Assembly (NCBI RefSeq): GCF_016887565.1
Contig: NZ_CP069396.1
Coordinates: 12,010,001 to 12,074,000 of the forward strand
Origin: Archangium violaceum
Lineage (GTDB): Bacteria; Myxococcota; Myxococcia; Myxococcales; Myxococcaceae
Direction: 5' to 3'
Length of the DNA stretch: 64,000 bases
The notes below the pieces were generated by a model. The model made no database searches. It was given only the letters and a program-made list of their open reading frames with translations, and was not told where the DNA came from. Both the position numbers and the translations under genes were made by a program. Below, piece by piece: positions 50,047 to 56,734 of this stretch (its first letter is position 1; the number at the start of each line of letters is the position of its first letter).

Positions 50047-50943
50047 ATGGACTGGGACGACCTTCGCTACGTGCTGGCGATCCACCGCGAGAAGACGCTG
50101 TCCGGCACCGCCGCCGTCCTCGGGGTGTCTCGGACTACCGTCGGGCGGCGCCTGAAGGAGGCCGAGGAGCGGCTGGGCGTCCGGCTCTTCGACCGCACCG
50201 AAGAGGGCTTCGCAGCCACGGCTGCCGGCGACGAGCTGGCCGAGACCGCGGTGCGCCTGGAGGCGGAGATCCACCTTGCCGAGGGGCGGCTTCTGGGCCG
50301 CGACGCCGAGCTCCGCGGGCGGCTGCGGGTCTCGACGGTGGACTTCGTGTTCGCGGGTTTTCCCGAGGTGTTTTCCAGCTTCATCCAGCGCTATCCGGGA
50401 GTGGAGGTGACCCTCGGCGTGACCCATGAGCAGGTCTCGCTCATTCGCCGCGAGGCCGATGTGGCGCTGCGTCTGGACAACAATCCGGCGGATGGCCTGG
50501 TGGGCCGCCGCATCGGTCGATTGCAGTTCGAGGCCTACGCCGCGCGTTCACTCGTCGAGCGGGTGGGTCCCGGTGCCACCCTCGCGGACTTCCCGTGGCT
50601 CCATTCGGACGAGCGCTCCGATGGGCGTTGGCTCGATGACTGGCTGGCCCGGAACGCACCGGGGGCCAAGGTGTCGCTGCGTTCCGACGACTTCGCGGTC
50701 CGCCGGCGCGCGCTCTCCGCCGGCATGGGCGTCACCTTCCTGGCGTGCTTCGACGGCGACGCCGATCCAGGGCTGGTGCGCGTGGGGGCCCGCCTTTCCG
50801 ACGAGGCGCGCGATCTCTGGGTGCTGACGCTGCCCGAGCTTCGCAACAACAGCCGCATTCGCGCCTTCATGGACCACGTCTACGACGCCCTCCAACCCCA
50901 GCTGCTTACGGGAGCGGCTTGTTCCGGAGAGTCACGTTGTTGA
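50047..50943 (+). CDS. LysR-family transcriptional regulator
   Basis: A 298-residue LysR-type regulator. The N-terminal HTH is MDWDDLRYVLAIHREKTLSGTAAVLGVSRTTVGRRLKEAEERLGVRLFDR. The effector domain (about 90-290) has ELRGRLRVSTVDFVFAGF and GRRIGRLQFEAYAAR. The HTH variant TTVGRRL (rather than SxVSRxI) is common in the subgroup that controls adjacent membrane genes. It is divergent from the DUF4386 gene. Its 3' end overlaps the 3' end of the cytochrome gene by 38 bp, tail to tail. Confidence 0.92.
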   Translation: MDWDDLRYVLAIHREKTLSGTAAVLGVSRTTVGRRLKEAEERLGVRLFDRTEEGFAATAAGDELAETAVRLEAEIHLAEGRLLGRDAELRGRLRVSTVDFVFAGFPEVFSSFIQRYPGVEVTLGVTHEQVSLIRREADVALRLDNNPADGLVGRRIGRLQFEAYAARSLVERVGPGATLADFPWLHSDERSDGRWLDDWLARNAPGAKVSLRSDDFAVRRRALSAGMGVTFLACFDGDADPGLVRVGARLSDEARDLWVLTLPELRNNSRIRAFMDHVYDALQPQLLTGAACSGESRC

Positions 50944-51292
50944 TATAGGCACTCTTGTAGGCGTCGTGGCACGCTTTGCAGTCGGCCTTCACGTCGTCCG
51001 TCTTGTTGGCCTTGGCGTCGTCGGCCGTCTTCTTGGCATACCTGGCCCACATCGTCATGTTGGGACCGCCGGCCTTTTCTATCTTCTCCATCGACTTCAC
51101 AATCGCGGCGAGGTCGCCTTGTGCCATGGGCGTCCCTGCGTTGTCGCGCATGAACTGCTGGAGCGGACAGGGCTTCGCCTTGCCATCGCACTTCCCCGCG
51201 GCGAGTGCTGCGCTCGGGAGCGCTGCGGCACCGATGCCCCCGGCCACGGCCGCCACCAGGACGGCCAGCCACACTTTCTGCATCCTTACCAT
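50906..51292 (-). CDS. cytochrome c'-like exported monohaem protein
   Basis: A 128-residue protein with a signal peptide (MVRMQKVWLAVLVAAVAGGIGAAALPSAALA). A four-helix-like mature part ends in C-K-A-C-H followed by DAYKSAY; a CxxCH placed near the C-terminus with a basic residue a few positions on is the class II (cytochrome c') arrangement. GGAGG lies 8 bp before the ATG at 51,292. It may bind gases or transfer electrons in the periplasm; partners are not adjacent. Confidence 0.75.
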   Translation of the reverse strand: MVRMQKVWLAVLVAAVAGGIGAAALPSAALAAGKCDGKAKPCPLQQFMRDNAGTPMAQGDLAAIVKSMEKIEKAGGPNMTMWARYAKKTADDAKANKTDDVKADCKACHDAYKSAYINNVTLRNKPLP

Positions 51293-51538
51293 CGAAGCAT
51301 CCTCCAGGTTGAACCTGGCCAGGGCGCCGTGTTCGTCGGGAATGCGGCGCCCTTGCGAGAATCAGATTCGGAGAGGGGCCGAGCAAGGCATGTGCCATGT
51401 TCGTCGCATCTGTTGAGTCAGCGGCAGTGCGCGCGCCGACACCGCGTAAATGAGTGCGACTTCCGCGCGTGGCTCAGTCGAGGACGGGTCGGAAAATAGG
51501 CCGAGGGTTACGGAGTGCCACTGTGGAGCGCGGTCAGT

Positions 51539-51569
51539 TGACACGTCAGCTCCTCTGGTTGACGTGTCA
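51539..51569. promoter_or_regulatory. paired TGAC-N2-GTCA boxes
   Basis: TGACACGTCA (51,539-51,548) and TGACGTGTCA (51,560-51,569) are exact inverse copies of one another. Each is itself a near-palindrome, and the centres are 21 bp apart, i.e. two helical turns. This spacing suits cooperative binding of a dimeric regulator. The nearest start is the cytochrome gene 250 bp away, so the target is unclear. Confidence 0.4.
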
Positions 51570-51584
51570 GCCCTTCCCTGCCGC

Positions 51585-51735
51585 GCACCTCCTGGGAGGG
51601 CGGCCAGGGCCGGCGTGTACCCCAAGCGGCTGCGCGGCTTCTCCACCCGCCTGGCGCACTGCTCGACTGGCCCCCGTCAGCGGCCCTCCTCAGCCCCTCC
51701 TCTCCAGTCCGCCACCTCTCACCAGGCCTTCAATC
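51585..51735 (+). repeat. dispersed repeat family, copy
   Basis: CACCTCCTGGGAGGGCGGCC, GGCCGGCGTGTACCCC, GGCTTCTCCACCCGCCTGGC and CCCGTCAGCGGCCCTCCTC align in order with the copy at 34,055 (inverse). Together with 44,105 it is one of the three longest copies. Confidence 0.6.
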
Positions 51736-51780
51736 CTTCCGATGCTCCATAAAGGATACGGGCGAATCCTACGATGGGAT

Positions 51781-52521
51781 TCAGCGGGATGACGTTGACG
51801 TGGGGAGCCTGGAGAAGACCGTGCCCGCGGCTCGGGGCGTGATGCGCTGATAGCGGGCATAGGCGTCCACCAGCGCGGTGCGAAGGAGTCCCGCCTCGGT
51901 GGGCCCATGCCTCGCGACCGTTGCCGCCAGCGCCTCGAGGAGGTAGGCCTCCGGTGCCATCATGGTCCGGGTGAGCACGACCGGCCGAGCCCCGAGGGAC
52001 TGCAGCACCGGCCCGAAGTACTGCTCGCTCATGCAGGCCAGCACCGCGACGGGCTTCGGTGTGGCACCCGAGAGGGCTCGAATTTCGGGTGGAGCTCGGT
52101 CCATGAGCCGGTCGTGCCCGGCCCAGACCACGAGGTCCGCCGAGCTCCCGCCAGCGGCCGCGCGCAGGAAGTCTTCCAGGGCGTCATCGATCCGATCTCC
52201 GGCGTAGGCCCGGAGCGAAAGCCGGACAAGCCGCTCTCCCTTCGCGGCCGCCCGCTCGATGACGAGCTCGCGCAGTACCCCGGAGACAGGAGGGCCGTCG
52301 CGCCGGCTTCGAACCCGGAAGCCTGGAGCGCGGGACAGGAACCGCTCCGCACCAAAGGCGGCTCCCCAATAGAGATTTGCCTCCAGGGAACGCGGGTCCC
52401 CGGCTTTCCCCCGACCGCAGTCGAGCTGAGCACCGTCGCACAACGGAACGAAGACCTCGATCTCGACAGGCTCAGCGGGAGTGGCCGCGAGCAGGGCGAT
52501 CAATCCAAGGGTGAACACCAT
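51781..52521 (-). CDS. exported protein with possible caspase-type His/Cys dyad
   Basis: A 246-residue protein with a short signal peptide (MVFTLGLIALLAATPA; GGAGGAAG upstream of ATG 52,521). After EIEVFVPLCDGAQLDCG..., the strand-helix pattern leads to DLVVWAGHDRLMD (H136) and VAVLACMSEQYFG (C163), spaced about 27 residues. A hydrophobic strand ending in GH, followed by a strand ending in AC-x-S, is how clostripain/caspase-fold peptidases present their dyad. The rest (VLTRTMMAPEAYLLEALAATVA) is not in a family I can name. Peptidase activity is inferred. Confidence 0.6.
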   Translation of the reverse strand: MVFTLGLIALLAATPAEPVEIEVFVPLCDGAQLDCGRGKAGDPRSLEANLYWGAAFGAERFLSRAPGFRVRSRRDGPPVSGVLRELVIERAAAKGERLVRLSLRAYAGDRIDDALEDFLRAAAGGSSADLVVWAGHDRLMDRAPPEIRALSGATPKPVAVLACMSEQYFGPVLQSLGARPVVLTRTMMAPEAYLLEALAATVARHGPTEAGLLRTALVDAYARYQRITPRAAGTVFSRLPTSTSSR

Positions 52522-52942
52522 GGGCTTCCTCCGGGAGATGACCCTCTTGAACGACCGTGGGCACTCGAGAGTTCCATGAGCGAGGTCCAGCAGGCCGTGC
52601 TCCCCGCTCCACCGGCCCGGACCAGTTCCTGGCGGCGGTCGCCCCAGGGCTGCAGCCACTCGCTGCTCCCTTGGGAGCCGTCACCGCACCCGCGCCCGCC
52701 CCCACGAGTGGGGCCAGGGGCGAGGCGGCCGCGGCGACGAGGGGCCGAAGGACACGTGGCGGGAACCTCGGCGCACCGTCCGGTCCGAGGAACACCTCGA
52801 ACGGGAAGAAGCCGCCCCCGCGAGCCAGATGCGCGCGGCTCTCCTCCCGCCAGCCCTGGAGTCCAATCAGCACATGTCCGTCCGCGAAAGCCGCCTGGCT
52901 CGTGGATTCCCCCGTTGTGGTGTCATGGGTCATGACCTGCAT
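52472..52942 (-). CDS. possible hypothetical protein overlapping the next gene
   Basis: A 156-residue frame (MQVMTHDTTTGESTSQAAFADGHVLIGLQGWREE...GGGFFPFEVFLGPDGAPRFPPRVLRPLV) whose first 80 residues look protein-like, with GC-rich third positions. The second half becomes Ala/Gly/Pro-rich and overlaps the start of the exported protein below by 50 bp on the same strand. There is no ribosome site. It may be a real small gene or a 5' fragment. Confidence 0.4.
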   Translation of the reverse strand: MQVMTHDTTTGESTSQAAFADGHVLIGLQGWREESRAHLARGGGFFPFEVFLGPDGAPRFPPRVLRPLVAAAASPLAPLVGAGAGAVTAPKGAASGCSPGATAARNWSGPVERGARPAGPRSWNSRVPTVVQEGHLPEEAHGVHPWIDRPARGHSR

Positions 52943-52981
52943 GCGAGCCAGGCCCACGAAGCGACTGCTAATCTCCCGGCG

Positions 52982-53728
52982 ATGAAGATCGCTGCCATCT
53001 CCGACATCCATGGCAACCTGGAGGCCCTCAAGGCGGTGCTGGCCGATATCGACCGGCGCGGCGCCGATGTGATCGTCAATCTCGGGGACATCGTGTCGGG
53101 CCCGCTCCAACCGAGCGAAACCGCGGACCTGCTGATGCGCCTGGAGCTGCCGACGATCCGCGGCAACCATGAACGGCAACTCCTCGAGCCCGACCTCGGG
53201 CGCATGGGTCCATCGGATCGCCACGCCGCGCAGTCGCTCCGGCCCGACCAGCTCGACTGGGTGGTCAGTCTGCCGCCGACGCTGTGGCTCTCCGATGCGG
53301 TGTTCCTCTGTCACGGCACGCCCGGCGACGATGTGACCTATTTCCTGGAGCAGCTCACTCCGTCGGGCTGCGAGCCAGCACCGGCGGCGCTCGTCGAGGA
53401 GCGGGCTGGTGATTGCACGGCTTCGCTCATCCTCTGTGGACACACACACATGCCCCGCGTCGTGCGTCTGCGAGACGGTCGCACCATCGTCAATCCGGGC
53501 AGCGTCGGTCTCCAGGCCTACGAAGACGAGCTTCCCCACCCGCACAAGATTGAAGTCGGCTCCCCGCACGCCCGCTACGCCCTCATCGAGCGCACACCCG
53601 CGGGTTGGGCAACCGAATTGCTCAGCGTGGTCTATGACTGGGAACGCGCGGCACGCCTGGCCGAGGCGAGGGACCGGCGCGACTGGTCGACGGCCTTGAG
53701 GACCGGCTTGATGGAGATCGCTCGCTAA
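52982..53728 (+). CDS. metallophosphoesterase (YfcE/MJ0936-like phosphodiesterase)
   Basis: A 248-residue calcineurin-like phosphoesterase. Metal-binding motifs occur in order: D8-I-H10 in AISDIHGN, G-D in VIVNLGDIVSG, GNH in TIRGNHERQL, a histidine in LCHGTP, and GHTH in ILCGHTHMPRV, followed by NPGSVG. This set is complete, so the enzyme should be active on a phosphodiester or phosphomonoester. The start at 52,982 begins the first strand; an upstream in-frame extension is not protein-like. It stands alone. Confidence 0.92.
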   Translation: MKIAAISDIHGNLEALKAVLADIDRRGADVIVNLGDIVSGPLQPSETADLLMRLELPTIRGNHERQLLEPDLGRMGPSDRHAAQSLRPDQLDWVVSLPPTLWLSDAVFLCHGTPGDDVTYFLEQLTPSGCEPAPAALVEERAGDCTASLILCGHTHMPRVVRLRDGRTIVNPGSVGLQAYEDELPHPHKIEVGSPHARYALIERTPAGWATELLSVVYDWERAARLAEARDRRDWSTALRTGLMEIAR

Positions 53729-53733
53729 ACGAG

Positions 53734-53748
53734 CCGCTGAAACAGCGG
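53734..53748 (+). terminator. short hairpin after the metallophosphoesterase gene
   Basis: CCGCTG and CAGCGG flank an AAA loop (6-bp perfect stem) 5 bp after the stop. There is no T-tract, so it may be only a transcript-end stabiliser. Confidence 0.3.
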
Positions 53749-54110
53749 GCCCTGGTGCTGATCGACACCGAAGAAGACCCGAAGTATCCGCCCACCTTCA
53801 GGGTGACGACCTGGTCGAGGAGCGCGCCGGGCTCCACCGAGGAGAGGTCGATGTCGAGAGCGATCGACTGGCTCTCATGCGGGGTGACCCAGCCCTCCTA
53901 CTGCCGGGCCGTCACTCCCTTCAGCCCCTCCAGCTCGAGCGACCAGTACACGGAGTCCGACGTCTGGTTGGAGAGGCTCTGGCTTCCTCATACTCCGAAA
54001 CCAGAGGATGCGTGGCTCTTTGGATCCTCGCTCCACACGTTCGAGGCAGTTCCAGATTTGCTCAGAACCGATCAACCGCTTAATCTGCGAATTACGGTGG
54101 TTGTACCACC

Positions 54111-54254
54111 TGTGCCCTGGGGAACCTGCTCGACCCGATCGGCGTTCAGGTCTATGCGCGCGGCTACCTCGGCGAGGCTTTCAACCTGGTCACCGCCACG
54201 GACTGGGGCGATCTGACCACCGACTCGTACCGTTGCGGCGTCACCATCCAGTAG
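54111..54254 (+). pseudogene. C-terminal fragment of an exported protein
   Basis: The frame CALGNLLDPIGVQVYARGYLGEAF, then NLVTATDWGDLTTDSYRCGVTIQ and a TAG at 54,252, has strong protein character and a cysteine near each end. No start or upstream part is found, and the preceding 350 bp are non-coding. The parent is not in the window. Confidence 0.45.
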
Positions 54255-54575
54255 CTCGAGTCTGCCCCCGGCCCGGCGGGCGCCGCGCGGCCGGGCCTGA
54301 AGGCACGGGTTCATGTGGGCTTGCCCCGGTTGCGTGGCTCTCCCGCACGCAGTGCTCCGCGGTGATGAGCCACATGTCCGCCGCCGACCAGCCACTCCGG
54401 GCGATGGAGGGGCGCGAGAGCACCGAGACATGCTGGCCCAGTGCGTCCAGCGCGCGCTGGGCTCGCTCCATCGCCTCGGTCTTCACGGCACTCCAAGCCT
54501 CGGAGGAGTGAAGCGCGTGCCAGTCCCAGGGAGGCGGCGGTCGGAAGTGCCGGAACAGGAAGCCCCCGCTGCCAT

Positions 54576-54691
54576 GGGCACCTGGACCGAGGACGGACCG
54601 GATCCGGCCTGTCCGTGCTGACGAACGGCTTCTGCGTGAGCGGCTCGGCCAGGGTCGCCTCCACCTTCTACCCACTCGGCTTCTACGAAGG
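54576..54691 (+). pseudogene. collapsed copy of the DUF6055 lipoprotein gene
   Basis: 54,576-54,606 matches 46,385-46,416 (GGGCACCTGGACCG...GGCGGACCGGATCCGG, with small changes). 54,607-54,691 matches 47,799-47,881 near the 3' end (CCTGTCCGTGCTGACGAACG onward). About 1.4 kb between is missing. The join lies at CCGG, present at both parental break points. The remnant abuts the 3' end of the SDR gene. Confidence 0.8.
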
Positions 54692-54702
54692 CGCGCGCCA
54701 CC

Positions 54703-55455
54703 TCAAATCTGCACCATGCCTCCGTCGACGAAGAGCTCGATGCCGTTGACGAAGCTGCTGTCGTCCGCGGCGAGGAACACGGCGGCCCTGGCGACCTCGT
54801 CGGGATCGCCCAGCCGGTTCATCGGAACGGAGCGCGCCAGGAAGTCCAGGATCTGCCGCGCCTCCTCCTCGGTCTTACCGAGGCCATGCAGGCCGGGAGT
54901 CTTGATGGGACCAGGGCTGAGGGTATTGACGCGGATGCGGCGGTCCTTCAGCTCGAGCATCCAGTTGCGGGCGAAGCTCCGGATGGCGGCCTTGGTCGCG
55001 CCGTAGACGCTGAACGCCGAGGAGGCCTTGGTCGCCGCCGTCGAGCCGGTGAGGATGACCGATGCGCCGTCGCGCAGCAGCGGCAACGCCTTCTGCACGG
55101 TGAACAGGGTGCCCTTCACGTTGATGGTGAAGGTCTTGTCGAAATGCTCCTCGGTGATGGCGCCGAGGGGCGAGAACTCGCCGCCGCCGGCGTTGGCGAA
55201 GAGGATGTCGATCCGGTCCTGCTTCTGCCGCACCGCTTCGTAGAGGCGGTCGATGTCCGCGAGGTTCGACACGTCACCCTGGACCCCCGTGGCGTTGGCG
55301 CCGATCTCCTTCACCGCGGCGTCGAGCTCGGCCTGCCGGCGGCCCGTGATGAAGACCCATGCGCCCTCCGCCGCGAACCGCTTCGCCGTCGCCAGGCCGA
55401 TTCCCGAGGTCCCACCGGTCACGACCGCCACCTTGCCCTGAAGTCTGTTGCTCAT
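54703..55455 (-). CDS. SDR-family oxidoreductase (classical)
   Basis: A 250-residue classical short-chain dehydrogenase. The cofactor motif is TGGTSGIG (13-20), R39-R40 after strand 2 suggests NADPH, NAG lies at 88-90, and the catalytic S138, Y151 and K155 (SVYGATK) are all present. GGAGC precedes ATG 55,455. It is divergent from a LysR-type gene with 125 bp between. SDRs under a divergent LysR are typically inducible detoxification or quinone/aldehyde reductases (general expectation); the substrate is unknown. Confidence 0.93.
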   Translation of the reverse strand: MSNRLQGKVAVVTGGTSGIGLATAKRFAAEGAWVFITGRRQAELDAAVKEIGANATGVQGDVSNLADIDRLYEAVRQKQDRIDILFANAGGGEFSPLGAITEEHFDKTFTINVKGTLFTVQKALPLLRDGASVILTGSTAATKASSAFSVYGATKAAIRSFARNWMLELKDRRIRVNTLSPGPIKTPGLHGLGKTEEEARQILDFLARSVPMNRLGDPDEVARAAVFLAADDSSFVNGIELFVDGGMVQI

Positions 55456-55511
55456 CGCGCTGCTCCATGTCGTGCGGCGAATCAGTTCGTCGCTGAGAGG
55501 AGACTTAAAAT

Positions 55512-55572
55512 TGGAACGATGTCGCCGGTAGAGGACGAATCTGGCACCCTGCGTTCTGGAAATGGAACGATG
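55512..55572. promoter_or_regulatory. two direct TGGAACGATG boxes in the SDR/LysR intergenic region
   Basis: TGGAACGATG occurs at 55,512-55,521 and 55,563-55,572, 51 bp apart (close to five helical turns), between the divergent starts. A repeated 10-mer in a LysR-controlled spacer is a reasonable regulator-binding candidate. No inverse copies are seen. Confidence 0.4.
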
Positions 55573-55580
55573 AGGCCACG

Positions 55581-56495
55581 ATGCAGGACCTGAACGACTT
55601 GTTCTTCTTCACGGAGGTCGTGGCGAACGGCGGTTTCGCACCGGCTGGCCGGGCACTGCGGCAACCCAAATCGAAGCTCAGCCGCCGGGTGGCACGGCTG
55701 GAGGAGCAGTTGGGAGTACGGCTGATCGAACGGTCCTCGCGTCGCTTCCGCGTCACCGACGTCGGACAGGCGTTCTACGAGCACTGCCGGAATGTGATGA
55801 CGGAGGTGAAGCGGGCCGAGGCGGTCGCGGCCGCGACCCAGGGCGAGCCCCACGGTCCGGTCAGGTTCAGCTGTCCCCTCGGCCTGATGGAGCCCCTGGC
55901 GCGCGTGCTGGCCGACTTCCTGGAGCGCCATCCCCGGGTGAACCTGCAGGTGGTGGCCACCAACCGGCGGGTGGATCTCATCAACGAGCGGATCGACGTG
56001 GCGCTCCGGGTGCGCACCACGCTCGACACCGACGCGGAGCTCACCCTGCGCACGCTCACGAGGAGCCGGCGCATCCTCGTCGCGAGCCCCGCCCTGGCGA
56101 AACGCCTGGGCGACACGACCGAGGTCGCGACGCTCACCTCGCACCCGACGCTGAGCGCGACCGAACAAGCGGGCCAGGACGTCTGGGAGCTCGTCGGACC
56201 CGAGCAGCGGACGATCTCCCTCCACCATGAGCCACGGATGGCCTGCGGAGATTTCGGCGCGCTGAGGGAAGCGGCGCTCTCGGGGCTGGGCATAGCCCTG
56301 CTGCCCGACCACTCCTGCGGGCCCGAATTGAAGTCCGGCCAGCTCGTCAGGGTGTTCCCGGACTGGCATGCACCGGATGGGACGGTCCATCTCGTCTTCA
56401 CCGCCCGCCGGGGCCTGCCCCCGCCCGTCAGCGCGTTGATCGACCACGTGACCAGGTGCTTCCGCGATGAGGCGCTGCTGCCGGCTGTCGATTGA
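55581..56495 (+). CDS. LysR-family transcriptional regulator
   Basis: A 304-residue LysR-type regulator. The HTH is at 1-60 (LNDLFFFTEVVANGGFAPAGRALRQPKSKLSRRVARLEEQLGVRLIERSSRRF), followed by an effector domain with VRFSCPLGLMEPLARVLADFL and ERIDVALRVRTTLDTDAEL. It belongs to the large subgroup that activates or represses a divergent reductase, here the SDR gene. The start is the ATG at 55,581; no strong ribosome site is seen. Confidence 0.92.
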   Translation: MQDLNDLFFFTEVVANGGFAPAGRALRQPKSKLSRRVARLEEQLGVRLIERSSRRFRVTDVGQAFYEHCRNVMTEVKRAEAVAAATQGEPHGPVRFSCPLGLMEPLARVLADFLERHPRVNLQVVATNRRVDLINERIDVALRVRTTLDTDAELTLRTLTRSRRILVASPALAKRLGDTTEVATLTSHPTLSATEQAGQDVWELVGPEQRTISLHHEPRMACGDFGALREAALSGLGIALLPDHSCGPELKSGQLVRVFPDWHAPDGTVHLVFTARRGLPPPVSALIDHVTRCFRDEALLPAVD

Positions 56496-56734
56496 ATCGA
56501 CCTCCCGCGCCTGGACCTACCGCGGCCCGGCGCGCCGGGACAGGGCCGGGACAGCGAGCCCGAACGGGCCTTCAACTGCATTGGAGGTTTACGTCGAAGA
56601 CCCGCCCACGTTCATCACCTCTACCCTGCCCGTCAGGAGAGGCAGCGACCAGTCGCGCCAGCGTAGAGGAGCTCGCGCCACTCGCGGAGGCGCCCCATCG
56701 GAGCCGGAGCCCCTCCCGGAGTATCCTGGCCCTC

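Noticed and set aside
52472-53569. Minus-strand 365-codon frame as one gene
   Set aside because: Its upstream part is antisense to the metallophosphoesterase; only 52,472-52,942 has any protein character.
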